DNA from: Ruminococcus flavefaciens
GTDB lineage: Bacteria > Bacillota > Clostridia > Oscillospirales > Ruminococcaceae
Length of the DNA stretch: 64,000 nucleotides
Direction of reading: 5' to 3'
NCBI RefSeq assembly: GCF_900143025.1
Contig: NZ_FRCT01000006.1
Span: 216,557 to 280,556, forward strand
Shown one piece after another: positions 1 through 8,500 of the stretch (the first letter of the stretch is position 1; every line of letters starts with the position of its first letter). The notes beneath the pieces are model-generated. The model was not told the origin of the DNA, did not search any database, and worked only from the letters and a program-made list of their open reading frames with translations. A program made the translations under genes and the position numbers.

Positions 1-807
1 GAGAAGAGCATCGGTACTCTCGGCGGCGGAAATCACTTCATCGAAGCCGACAAGGGTGAGGACGGAGCTATTTATATCGTTATCCACTCGGGCTCACGTC
101 ATCTTGGTGTGGAGGTAGCTAAGTACTACCAGAATGAAGCCTACAGACGGCTGAACAAGAGCTCGGACAAGGAAGTCGATGAGCTTATTGCAAGGCTTAA
201 AGCTGAGGGAAAGCAGAAGCAGATACAGTCAGAGCTGAAAAAGCTTGAGAATACTAAAACCACTGATGTTCCAAAGCATCTTGCTTACTGCGAGGGCGAG
301 CTGTTTGAACAGTATATCCACGATATGAAGATAGTCCAGCAGTTCGCAATGCTGAGCCGTCAGGCAATGATGGACGAGATAATCAAGGGTATGCATCTGC
401 ACGTTACGGAGCAGTTCACGACTATACACAATTACATTGATACCGATACCATGATACTGCGTAAGGGAGCGGTATCGGCAAAGGAAGGGGAAAAGCTCCT
501 CATACCTATAAATATGCGTGACGGAAGCCTTATCTGTACAGGTAAGGGCAATCCCGACTGGAACTGTTCTGCCCCTCACGGTGCAGGCAGACTTATGTCA
601 CGTTCACAGGCTAAGCAGAGCTTTACTGTTTCCGAGTTCAAAAAGCAGATGGACGGTATCTACACAACATCGGTAAATGCACAGACTCTTGACGAGTGCC
701 CTATGGCTTATAAGTCAATGGAGGATATCGTGGAGAATATCGGCGATACTGTGGAGATAAACGAAGTCATTAAGCCTATTTACAACTTCAAGGCAGGCGA
801 GGAATAA
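1..807 (+). CDS. rtcB: RtcB-family RNA ligase, C-terminal 268 residues (cut by window start)
   Basis: RtcB joins RNA ends carrying a 2',3'-cyclic phosphate or 3'-phosphate to 5'-OH ends, using GTP and manganese, in tRNA splicing or RNA repair. The window opens inside the gene in frame 1. The metal-binding segments GGGNHFIE and HSGSRHLG lie within the first ~35 visible residues. APHGAGRLMSR at about residue 191 of the fragment contains the histidine that is guanylylated in the family. The C-terminus (EINEVIKPIYNF) is typical. The N-terminus lies outside the window, so start and operon context cannot be judged. Identification is firm from these family motifs. Confidence 0.93.
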   Translation, partial: EKSIGTLGGGNHFIEADKGEDGAIYIVIHSGSRHLGVEVAKYYQNEAYRRLNKSSDKEVDELIARLKAEGKQKQIQSELKKLENTKTTDVPKHLAYCEGELFEQYIHDMKIVQQFAMLSRQAMMDEIIKGMHLHVTEQFTTIHNYIDTDTMILRKGAVSAKEGEKLLIPINMRDGSLICTGKGNPDWNCSAPHGAGRLMSRSQAKQSFTVSEFKKQMDGIYTTSVNAQTLDECPMAYKSMEDIVENIGDTVEINEVIKPIYNFKAGEE

Positions 808-814
808 ATTGTAT

Positions 815-833
815 GGGCGCACAGTGTGCGCCC
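815..833. repeat. Short GC-rich hairpin after rtcB, copy of a dispersed hairpin
   Basis: A 19-nt palindrome beginning GGGCGCACA lies 7 nt after the rtcB stop. A copy differing by one base follows the amidohydrolase at 42432-42450. There is no U-tract, so it is more likely an RNA 3'-end-stabilising or REP-like hairpin than an intrinsic terminator. Confidence 0.55.
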
Positions 834-850
834 GAAAACAGAAACATCAT

Positions 851-877
851 GTAGGGGCTGATGCCTACATCAGCCCG
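851..877. repeat. REP-like intergenic repeat, copy 1
   Basis: A 27-nt imperfect palindrome running from GTAGGGGCTGATG to CATCAGCCCG. It matches 54826-54852 at 26 of 27 positions and has the same GTAGGGG...CCCG frame as 52473-52499. A T-run follows (ctttttaa), so it may also act as a weak terminator for rtcB. Confidence 0.6.
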
Positions 878-938
878 CCTTTTTAAAATGAAATCACTTG
901 GCGATAAATGCATTGCCGCATAAATAATAGGAGATGCA

Positions 939-1382
939 ATGATAATTTATACAATTACAAATACCCATGAAAAATGGGAAAACACTGCGGCTTTTGCCGA
1001 AAAATGCTCGTGGAGGGCAGGAAAGTACCTTGCCGAGCTTATGCGAAATAACGCTTTCAAGGACTGGGAACGTGTATTTGCCGCCTTTGAGGGCGATGAG
1101 CCTGTGGGCTTCTGCACTCTCACGGAAAAGGACGAGCTTGACCCGAAATATCCTTACACACCGCTGATAGGTTTCGTTTTTGTTGATGAGGCTCATCGGG
1201 GCAAGAGGATATCGGAGAAGATTATAAAGGCAGTCCTTGAATATGCCAAAACAATCGGATATGACAAGGTGTATATCATGAGCGGAGAAAAGGGGCTGTA
1301 TGAGAAGTACGGCTTCTGCTATATTGGCGACTATGAGTCGGTATACGGCGGCAAAGAGCAGCTGTTCGTGATATCACTGTGA
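939..1382 (+). CDS. GNAT-family N-acetyltransferase
   Basis: A 147-residue single-domain protein of the Gcn5-related acetyltransferase fold, which transfers acetyl from acetyl-CoA to an unidentified amine. The acetyl-CoA-binding loop is recognisable at residues ~88-95 (AHRGKRIS, a variant of the R/Q-x-x-G-x-G loop), preceded by the beta-strand IGFVFVDE and followed by a long helix. The C-terminal YEKYGFCYIGDY is typical of the family. GGAGAT lies a few bases before ATG 939. A small basic protein gene follows after 12 nt, so the two are probably co-transcribed. Substrate cannot be inferred. Confidence 0.85.
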   Translation: MIIYTITNTHEKWENTAAFAEKCSWRAGKYLAELMRNNAFKDWERVFAAFEGDEPVGFCTLTEKDELDPKYPYTPLIGFVFVDEAHRGKRISEKIIKAVLEYAKTIGYDKVYIMSGEKGLYEKYGFCYIGDYESVYGGKEQLFVISL

Positions 1383-1394
1383 ATGGAGGAAAAT

Positions 1395-1562
1395 ATGGAT
1401 AAATTCGTATCATATGACAAAATGAGCAAAAAGGAGAAAAAGAAAATAGACTCCGCAAAGCGCAGCAGCTGGAACGGCGTTGACCCTGCAACAAAGGTAG
1501 TCGATACCGACAAAAGACGCTATAAGCGCAAGCCCAAACACCCTGAGAGCTTCGAGGAGTGA
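1395..1562 (+). CDS. Small basic hypothetical protein, 55 aa
   Basis: A 55-codon ORF with a good ribosome site (ggagg at 1385-1389) at normal spacing from ATG 1395. It lies 12 nt behind the acetyltransferase. The product is strongly charged: a Lys/Glu-rich helix-forming stretch (KMSKKEKKKIDSAKR) followed by WNGVDPATKVV and a basic tail (RRYKRKPKHP). No signal peptide, Cys or metal motif is present. Family not recognised. It could be a small RNA- or ribosome-binding protein from composition alone, but this is only a possibility. Confidence 0.65.
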   Translation: MDKFVSYDKMSKKEKKKIDSAKRSSWNGVDPATKVVDTDKRRYKRKPKHPESFEE

Positions 1563-1590
1563 TTTGTATTGCGGCTAAGCAGGCTTATGA

Positions 1591-1619
1591 TTGACAAACT
1601 CATGGTAAGATGATAAAAT
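1591..1619 (+). promoter_or_regulatory. Sigma-A-type promoter of the sigma-factor operon
   Basis: TTGACA at 1591-1596, a 17-bp spacer, TAAAAT at 1614-1619. The same TTGACAAA...TAAAAT format occurs before the VYGPP genes at 42490 and 43310. Confidence 0.7.
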
Positions 1620-1633
1620 ATAATATGTTTGGG

Positions 1634-1672
1634 AACTGCGGCAATAATATCCAAATTAGTGCCGCAGTTTTT
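1634..1672 (+). terminator. Attenuator-like hairpin in the sigma-factor leader
   Basis: AACTGCGGCA (1634-1643) pairs perfectly with TGCCGCAGTT (1660-1669). The 3' arm runs into a five-T tract (1668-1672). It sits after the promoter at 1591-1619 and about 100 nt before the sigma-factor start, so it could terminate transcription early or be read through conditionally. Confidence 0.5.
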
Positions 1673-1738
1673 GTGCAGGCGTACAAAGATGAGGCTTTGA
1701 GAGAAAAAGTAAGTGTTTTTGCGACATTTATATTACAG
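1672..1738 (+). promoter_or_regulatory. Conserved leader element, copy S (sigma-factor gene)
   Basis: TGTGCA at 1672, then exactly 29 nt on GAGAA (1701-1705), 16 nt, CGACATTTAT (1722-1731). The same blocks at identical spacing occur at 42580-42646 and 43662-43728 in front of the two dockerin genes. The core (AAAAA...TTTTT) is a small dyad. GRGAA-N16-CGACA resembles an ECF promoter. The stretch is also open in one frame up to the TGA at 1760. Which property is conserved is unresolved. Confidence 0.5.
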
Positions 1739-1767
1739 AAGCTTATCGACGGAAGGAAGTGAGACTG

Positions 1768-2241
1768 TTGATAGAGCCTGAACATTGCACGCTGATAATC
1801 GAGAAATACTATCGTGAAATATTCAGCTACTGCTACGCAAAGCTCGGATACAGTCATCACTCGGCAGAGGACTGCACACAGGAGGCCTTTGTGGTCTTTT
1901 TCACAAAGCATGAAAGGCTTGATGAAACGGATAATATAAGGCTGTGGCTCTACAGGACGGCAGATAACGTAATAAAGACGTTCGTGCGGAAAAGTCCGCC
2001 CCCTGCCGTGAGCATAGAGGACAGTCCCGAGGCACTGGATATCGCTGACAGCGGTGGATTTACGGAAGATACCGACAGTCCGCTGGATATTCTCGATGCG
2101 GAGGAAAGGCAGCTTTTAGAGCTGTATTACGACAGCGACTACGGACAACGCACGGCGGCAGCCAAGAAGCTGGGGATATCCTTACCTGCATTGTACAGGA
2201 AGGTACATAAAATAAAAAAGAAGCTGCGCGGTGTAAAATGA
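1768..2241 (+). CDS. ECF-like sigma-70 family RNA polymerase sigma factor
   Basis: A 157-residue alternative sigma factor. Region 2 (YREIFSYCYAKLG, then AEDCTQEAFVVFF) binds core polymerase and the -10 element. Region 4 (LDAEERQLLELYY through LGISLPALYRKVHKIKKKL) is a helix-turn-helix for the -35. The chosen start is TTG 1768, placed 8 nt after AAGGAAGTGA, a near-complete anti-SD match. GTG 1759 is an alternative that overlaps the stop of a short upstream frame. The next gene uses the same AAGGAGTGA-plus-TTG arrangement. It is followed after 41 nt by a membrane protein that is probably its anti-sigma factor and then by a wall-anchored protein, suggesting a surface-sensing operon. Target promoters are unknown, but see the shared leader element. 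Confidence 0.88.
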   Translation: MIEPEHCTLIIEKYYREIFSYCYAKLGYSHHSAEDCTQEAFVVFFTKHERLDETDNIRLWLYRTADNVIKTFVRKSPPPAVSIEDSPEALDIADSGGFTEDTDSPLDILDAEERQLLELYYDSDYGQRTAAAKKLGISLPALYRKVHKIKKKLRGVK

Positions 2242-2282
2242 ACACTGTCAATTGACGTTATCATAAACAAGGAGTGATAATA

Positions 2283-3362
2283 TTGAAAGATAAACTGATC
2301 TCCGATAAGCTTTCGGACAATCAGATGCTTAATGACCTTCAGAGGCTTCTCGATGAGGAGCTTTCAAAGCCGTTAGAGGAGCGTGATCTTGATGCCATTG
2401 AGGAAATCACCAACGCTGTTATCAGTATTAATGACGAAGAAGTTCCGAAGCCTGTTTCTGCGGAAAAAGTGCTCGGAGAAGTCAGCGCAAGGAAAAAACG
2501 CGGACGGATCATACAGCTGCGCAAATGGGCAGCAGCACTCACAGCCTGCATTGCCGTCTGCATCGCAGCAAACCTCTACACGATCAACACCTACGGCGCA
2601 AATATCGTCGAAACAGTGATGAAGATAGCAAAATCAGGCTTCAGCGTTGACCTTAACGAGTTAAGAGACTTTGAAGCTGCTGACCCTGTAACCACAACTA
2701 TTCCGCCTACGGCAACACTGGCTACATCTGCGAGCGGAACTCAGTCCGATATACGTACTTATACTACTACAAGGGCTATGGAAACATGGTCGGCAGGAGG
2801 CGGTACATATGGTATCACAACTGTTCCCACGGCAGCAGTCACAACAGAAACTAATACCGTACCTGCACCGGCAGGTCCTTCAGGTACGGGAAGTACTCAT
2901 GGAATAACCGACAGATGTGACGAGTATTCAAGAGAGGTAGCAAGAGAGCTTATCGAAAAATGCGAGGAGCATGACATATATCCCTGCTATCCCGAAAAAC
3001 TGCCTTATTATCTCGGAGACCTTACCCTTGATGATTACCATTTCGAGCAGATGAAGGACTCAAAGGATATGTACTTCACCTTTACGGACGATAATGACAA
3101 TTCACTTGATATCATAATCGAGGAGTATGTATCCGCCGATCGTATGCCTGATGTGCTCATACCGAGCGACGAGTACGAATATGATACCTTCAAAAACGAC
3201 TATATGAGCGGTGTTGTCATCGACGAAGGCAACGGCACTACCATAGTATTTGTCAGGGATAATACCGTATATACTCTCCACGGCAATGGTATGTATAAGG
3301 AAGCATGGGTCGAAGCGGCAATGGGCTTTGTTCCGTATCCCTCGGAATTCCTGAAAAAGTGA
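2283..3362 (+). CDS. Single-pass membrane protein, probable anti-sigma factor with DUF4367-like C-terminus
   Basis: A 359-residue protein. It has a cytoplasmic charged N-terminus (~80 residues), one transmembrane helix at ~82-101 (AALTACIAVCIAANLYTI), an extracellular Thr/Pro-rich linker (~135-205), and a C-terminal domain with DLTLDDYHFEQ, FTFTDDNDNSLDIII and YTLHGNGMYKEAWVEAAMG. The last part resembles DUF4367-type domains found on Firmicute anti-sigma factors. Topology and position directly after an ECF-like sigma factor support an anti-sigma role, with the N-terminus holding the sigma factor. No zinc-binding anti-sigma motif (HxxxCxxC) is visible, so the binding mode would differ from ZAS proteins. 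The start is TTG 2283 behind AAGGAGTGA; GTG 2274 is the alternative. Confidence 0.7.
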   Translation: MKDKLISDKLSDNQMLNDLQRLLDEELSKPLEERDLDAIEEITNAVISINDEEVPKPVSAEKVLGEVSARKKRGRIIQLRKWAAALTACIAVCIAANLYTINTYGANIVETVMKIAKSGFSVDLNELRDFEAADPVTTTIPPTATLATSASGTQSDIRTYTTTRAMETWSAGGGTYGITTVPTAAVTTETNTVPAPAGPSGTGSTHGITDRCDEYSREVARELIEKCEEHDIYPCYPEKLPYYLGDLTLDDYHFEQMKDSKDMYFTFTDDNDNSLDIIIEEYVSADRMPDVLIPSDEYEYDTFKNDYMSGVVIDEGNGTTIVFVRDNTVYTLHGNGMYKEAWVEAAMGFVPYPSEFLKK

Positions 3363-3372
3363 GGGCAGCGGT

Positions 3373-4185
3373 ATGAGACTAAAATACATAACAGCTGCCT
3401 GTTTAGGCGTAATGCTGATGTATGCACCCGTTCAGATGAAAGCCGCATCGGTTGACAACAGTGTATATGAACAGTATGAAAATGCTATAGGACTTATAGA
3501 AAAATGCTCGCTGAAATGTTCATCGGAGGAAAGAGGATATCTTGAGCTGACTGCAAAGACTCAGGTATCGGGAAAGATGAAAGAGGTGGGCTTCAGGAAT
3601 ATAGTTGTACAGTACAGCAGTGACGGTCGGAATTGGTATGATGAATATACCTACGGTGACTACACGGGAACTGATACGAAATACCACAATATCAACGGAC
3701 TGAGTCTTAAAGTCCGCGGAGGGTATTACTACAGGATAGCCTGTGTACACTACGCTAAGGGAAAAGCCTACGGCGATGAGGATATACGTACTCAGACAGC
3801 CATAAATACTTCATCGGCAGTATGGGTAGAGGCTGTACCTGTAATTACAACTACTACATCAAAGCCTGTAACTACTACGACTACAACAAGGAAGGCAACA
3901 ACGACTTCAACATCAAAAACTACATCGAAAGCCACTGTCGTTTCCGCAAAAACGACTTCGGCAAAGAATAATTTGTATGCTGCGGGAGCAAGTACCTCTA
4001 CGACAGCAAAAACAAAAGCTGAAACTAAGAAAGCAGCAGCTGCAACAACAAAGGCTGCTGTGACCTCGGCAGCAGCAAATTCGCCCGAAACAGGTGACAG
4101 ACCGCCTGTTCTGGAGTTTACTGCACTTTGCAGTGCAGGTGCGGCTGCGCTGTTCCTTTACAGTAAAAGGACAAAGCACAGCTGA
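3373..4185 (+). CDS. Exported, sortase-type cell-wall-anchored protein
   Basis: A 270-residue surface protein, third gene of the sigma-factor operon (10-nt gap). Visible parts in order: an N-terminal signal peptide (LKYITAACLGVMLMYAPVQ, ends ~24); a globular region with a fibronectin-like feel (IVVQYSSDGRNWYDEYTY) to ~155; a Thr/Lys/Ala-rich linker (~157-235); then SPETG at ~237 followed by a hydrophobic helix and KRTK. This is the layout of a sortase substrate, with S replacing L in the LPxTG motif. The ligand is unknown. Its place behind sigma and anti-sigma genes suggests it is either the regulated product or the extracellular sensor partner. Confidence 0.72.
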   Translation: MRLKYITAACLGVMLMYAPVQMKAASVDNSVYEQYENAIGLIEKCSLKCSSEERGYLELTAKTQVSGKMKEVGFRNIVVQYSSDGRNWYDEYTYGDYTGTDTKYHNINGLSLKVRGGYYYRIACVHYAKGKAYGDEDIRTQTAINTSSAVWVEAVPVITTTTSKPVTTTTTTRKATTTSTSKTTSKATVVSAKTTSAKNNLYAAGASTSTTAKTKAETKKAAAATTKAAVTSAAANSPETGDRPPVLEFTALCSAGAAALFLYSKRTKHS

Positions 4186-4330
4186 ATATTAAAATAGCTT
4201 TGTATTGGGGGCTGATCAGAATTCTTCTGACAGAAACGGCAGAATGTGATTGGGTTTTTGCCGCTCTGAAAGCTTCTGCACGGGCAGTCACACAGCTGCT
4301 GCGTGCCTTGATATACATTTTCTCCGTTAT

Positions 4331-4365
4331 CCCTGTCCGCAGCACTTGGACAGGGAATTTTTTTT
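4331..4365 (+). terminator. Intrinsic terminator of the sigma-factor operon
   Basis: CCCTGTCC (4331-4338), 9-nt loop, GGACAGGG (4348-4355), then aa and a run of T residues. It lies between the wall-protein gene and the sbcDC promoter. Confidence 0.85.
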
Positions 4366-4377
4366 ACATTTTCTTCG

Positions 4378-4406
4378 TTGACACTGTGGGATAAAATTTG
4401 TATAAT
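4378..4406 (+). promoter_or_regulatory. Promoter of sbcDC
   Basis: TTGACA (4378-4383), 17-bp spacer, TATAAT (4401-4406). A perfect consensus sigma-A promoter 46 nt before the sbcD start. Confidence 0.88.
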
Positions 4407-4452
4407 TAAAGTGAATAGGTGTTTTCAGCGCAGTATAACAGGAGGTTTTGAA

Positions 4453-5589
4453 ATGAAATTCATACATTTATCCGATCTTCATCTCGGAAAACGTCTGAAT
4501 GAGTTTTCCATGATCGAGGATCAGGATTTTATACTAAAGGAGATATACAGTATAATATCTGAGGAGGAGCCTGATTTCGTCATTATCGCAGGGGATATCT
4601 ATGACAAATCAGTTCCCTCTGCTGAGGCTGTACACCTTTTTGACGGATTTCTCACAAAGGTCTCGGAGCGGACAGGTCATATCTTTGTTATAAGCGGCAA
4701 CCATGATTCGGCGGAGCGTATAGCCTTCGGTTCGCATATAATGGAGAAAAGCGGCATACATATGTCGCCTGTTTTTTATGGGGAGATAGTCCCTACAGTC
4801 CTGCATGATGAGTACGGCGACTTCGGAATATATATGCTTCCTTTCATAAAGCCTGTGACTGTGCGCAGATATTTCACGGATACCGTAATAGAAAGCTATA
4901 CAGATGCGGTAAATGCGGCTGTAGACGCAATGAATGTGGACTTTACAAGGCGCAATATCATCATTGCACATCAGTTTGTTACAGGAGCTGTAAAAAGCGA
5001 TTCCGAGGAAGTGTCCGTAGGCGGACTTGACAACGTGGAGTCATCGGCTTTTGACGGCTTTGACTATGTTGCTCTCGGACATATACACAGTCCGCAGAAT
5101 GTGGGAAGCGAGCGCATACGCTACTGCGGAACTCCGCTGAAATACTCCTTCTCTGAGGCAAATCAGGAGAAGTCGGTAACTATAGTGGAAATGGGCGAAA
5201 AGGGAAAGATGAATGTGCGCACGGCGGCTCTTTCACCGAGGAGAGACCTGCGCGTTATCCGCGGCGCATTTGATGAAGTCATATCAAGGGAAGTCAGCGC
5301 AGAGGGCGATGTGAATGATTATATCCATATAGTACTGACGGACGAGGAGGATATCCCTGAGGCTATGGGCAAGCTCAGGACGGTATATCCGCATATTATG
5401 AGCCTTGAATACGACAACAGCCGCACAAGGAGCGAACACGGCAGCATGGAGGCGGCAAGGACTGAGGATAAGCTGCCCATAGAGCTTTTTGAGGAGTTTT
5501 ACGAATTCAGCAACGGCAGAGAAATGAGTCCGCAGCAGCGCGAACTAATGCAGTCGCTGATAGAAAAAATATGGGAGGGAGAGGAATGA
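4453..5589 (+). CDS. sbcD: SbcD, nuclease subunit of the SbcCD double-strand-break complex
   Basis: A 378-residue Mre11-type metallophosphoesterase. With SbcC it opens DNA hairpins and trims protein-blocked ends. All phosphodiesterase motifs are visible: DLHLGK (~8), GDIYD (~55), GNHDS (~85), HQFVTG (~175) and GHIH (~213), binding two Mn ions. The C-terminal capping domain ends in EFYEFSNGREM. Start ATG 4453 follows ggaggt (4441-4446) at ideal spacing. An in-frame upstream extension is open but has no ribosome site and overlaps the promoter. The stop overlaps the sbcC start as ATGA (5586-5589), the usual translational coupling for this pair. Confidence 0.96.
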   Translation: MKFIHLSDLHLGKRLNEFSMIEDQDFILKEIYSIISEEEPDFVIIAGDIYDKSVPSAEAVHLFDGFLTKVSERTGHIFVISGNHDSAERIAFGSHIMEKSGIHMSPVFYGEIVPTVLHDEYGDFGIYMLPFIKPVTVRRYFTDTVIESYTDAVNAAVDAMNVDFTRRNIIIAHQFVTGAVKSDSEEVSVGGLDNVESSAFDGFDYVALGHIHSPQNVGSERIRYCGTPLKYSFSEANQEKSVTIVEMGEKGKMNVRTAALSPRRDLRVIRGAFDEVISREVSAEGDVNDYIHIVLTDEEDIPEAMGKLRTVYPHIMSLEYDNSRTRSEHGSMEAARTEDKLPIELFEEFYEFSNGREMSPQQRELMQSLIEKIWEGEE

Positions 5590-8500
5590 GACCCATAAGG
5601 CTTGAAATATCGGGATTTGGTCCGTATTCGGGAAAGACTGTTCTTGATCTGAACGCTCTCGGCGACAGGGGACTGTACCTTATAACAGGAGATACGGGAG
5701 CAGGCAAGACAACCATATTTGATGCGGTGACTTATGCACTTTATGGCAGTGCAAGCGGCAATAACCGAGATGACGACAGTATGCTCAGGTCGAAATATGC
5801 ATCTCTCGATACTCCGACATACGTAGAGCTTGAATTTGAATACAATGGCAAGATATATAAAGTAAGCAGAAATCCCGAGTATACCCGCCGTGCAAAGCGA
5901 GGCGGAGGAGTCGCACAGGAGCCTGCAAATGTTGAATTTACCTATCCCGACGGCAAAGCGGTTTCAGGAGTAAGGGACGTAGATGCAGCTGTAAAGGAGG
6001 TCATCGGGCTTACAGAAAAGCAGTTCAAGCAGATAGCCATGATAGCTCAGGGCGACTTTATGAAGCTCATAACCGAGGATACAGCTCAGAGGCGCGAGAT
6101 ACTGCGTCATATCTTTAAGACAAAGAACTATCAGACATTGCAGGAGTCGCTTAAACAGCAGAGCAGTGAACTGAAAAACGTCTGTGATAACCACCGCAGA
6201 AGCATAAATCAGTATGTTGGCGGAATAGTGTGCGGTGAGGAGGACGAGTATGCAGATGAGGTGGCTAAGCTTAAAGAGGAGCTTCCACCTGTTGAGTATA
6301 TCGCAGAGATAGTGGAAAAGCTTCTTGCCCGTGACAGGGCGAGGGCTGAGGTCTGCACCCGCGAGAGCGAGGAGCTTGACGAAAAGCTTGCACAGGTCAA
6401 TGCACGTATTGCAAAGGCTGAGGAAAAGGAAAAGGCTAAGGCAGAGCACGAAAGGACTTCGCAGATGCTGAGCGAATTGCAGCACCGCCGCAAGCTTCTT
6501 GCAGAGGAGCTTGAAAAAGAAAACTCGCGCAAGCCCGAGCTTGAAAAGCTGACCGCGGAGCTTACCCGTGTTGACGCAGAGATACCCGAATACAGCAAGA
6601 TAGCGGAAAAAAAGAGCCTTGCTGCAAATACGGAAAGGGATATTGATGAAAATTCCGAGCTGCTTATAAATGCAGTGGCTTCAAAAGCAGGTGCGGAAAA
6701 GGAGCTCGCACAGATCAAAGCGGAGCTTTCAGAGCTTGAAGATACAGGCGAAAAAACGGCGGAACTCGGCTCTGAGCGTGAAAAGCTGGAAAAACGTGCA
6801 GATGAGCTTGAAAGACTTTCGGAAATGATAAAGGACTGCGAAAAATGCAAGGCTGATATTAAAAAAGCAGAAATCGAGCTTAAAGACGAGCAAGCCGAGC
6901 ATGACAGGCTTATGAAAAGCAGTGAAAAGCTCAGTGAGGATACCGAAAGAGCAAAAAAGCGCAGGAGCGAGCTTGAAAAATGCGGAGAGCAGCGCGAAAA
7001 GCTGCTGCGCGAGGAGGAAAACCTCATCAAGCGTCAGGAGCAGCTCAGAAAGCTTTCCGAGGATATCGAGGTATGGAGAAAGTGCCGAAACGATCATAAA
7101 AAGGCGGCAGAAGCCTATAAGGAGGCTGCCGATATCGCAGAGATAATCGCTTCGGACTATGAACGCAACTACAGGGCTTTTCTTGACGATCAGGCAGGAG
7201 TTCTTGCAGCAGGACTTAAAAACGGCGAGCCATGCCCTGTATGCGGTTCCTGCGAGCACCCTGCGCCTGCACAAAAGCAGGGAAAAGCGCCCTCAGAGGC
7301 AGAGCTTGATGAGCTGAAAAGGAAAGTGGAAAGTGCCCGTGCAGATGCGGAAAAGCGCAGTTCGGCAGCTTCTGAGCTGAAAATAAAGACAGAGGAGCTC
7401 GAAAGAAAGATCACAGACATTGCAAAGGAGTCTCTTAACTGTGAAAGCGGCAAGTGGGCTGAACGATGCGGACATGAGCTGAAAAACTGCGGAGAAGAAA
7501 GAAACGAGCTTGAAAAGAAGCTTGCGGAAATAGAAAATCTTATTGCCGAGCGTGATAAGCTTACACAGGATATAGCTTCAAAGGAAAAGCAGGCAGCAGG
7601 TATATTGACTGCTGTTGCGGCTGCGGATAAGAAGCTGACTGAGCTCCGTGAAAAAAAGGGACGGATAGAGGGCGAAGCAAAACAGAAGTACAGCGATGCC
7701 GAGAAAAAGGCTGAGGAGATATTAGGCGGCGATAAAACGGGAGATATCCGCAGTATGATAACCTCGGAAAGGCTCAGGCTTGACGAGCAGCTTGTCCAGA
7801 ACAGTGCGGAGCTTGCTGAGGAAAAGAAAAAGGCAGCTCACAGGAAGGAGCTTGAAGAGCATATCCCGAAGGTGGAGCAGTATATCTCCGAAAAGACAAA
7901 GAGCATAACCGAGTATACAGCTGCAAAGGCTGCTGCCGAGAGCAGGCTCAGTGAGCTTGCAGAGCGTATGGCAGAGCTGAGATCAAGACTGCACTTTGAA
8001 AGCGGAGAAGCCGCAGAAAAGTACGCAGCTTCGCTCCAGAAGAAGATAAATGAGATAAAGATAGCCTGTGAAGCGGCAGAGCAGGCTATGAATGGAATCG
8101 AGAAGCAGTGCTCGGAGGAGGCAGGAAAGCTGAAACAGCTCACCGAGCTGCTCGGAGGACTTGGGGATATGGACAGTGCTGCGGAGATAGCCGAAAGGAC
8201 GCGGCTTACCGAGGAGAGAGCACGGCTTACGGAGAAGCTGCGAAAGCTGCACACTCAGCTCACTATGAACAGGACTGCGCTTGAAAATATAAAGGGCGGC
8301 TCCTCAGAGCTTACAGAGCTTGAAGAACGCTATAAATGGATAAAAAATCTCGCGGATACCGCTAACGGAAAGCTTTCCGACCAGAGCAAATTCATGCTTG
8401 AGACCTATATCCAGACCGCATATTTCGACAGGATAATCGACCGCGCAAACGAAAGGCTGAAGGTAATGTCCGAAGGGCAGTACACCCTTGTCAGACGCAC

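Noticed and set aside
6209..7030. 273-codon Ser/Phe-rich antisense frame inside sbcC
   Set aside because: Mirror of the Glu/Lys/Leu coiled-coil codons (GAG/AAG/CTT read as CTC/CTT/AAG). No start context.
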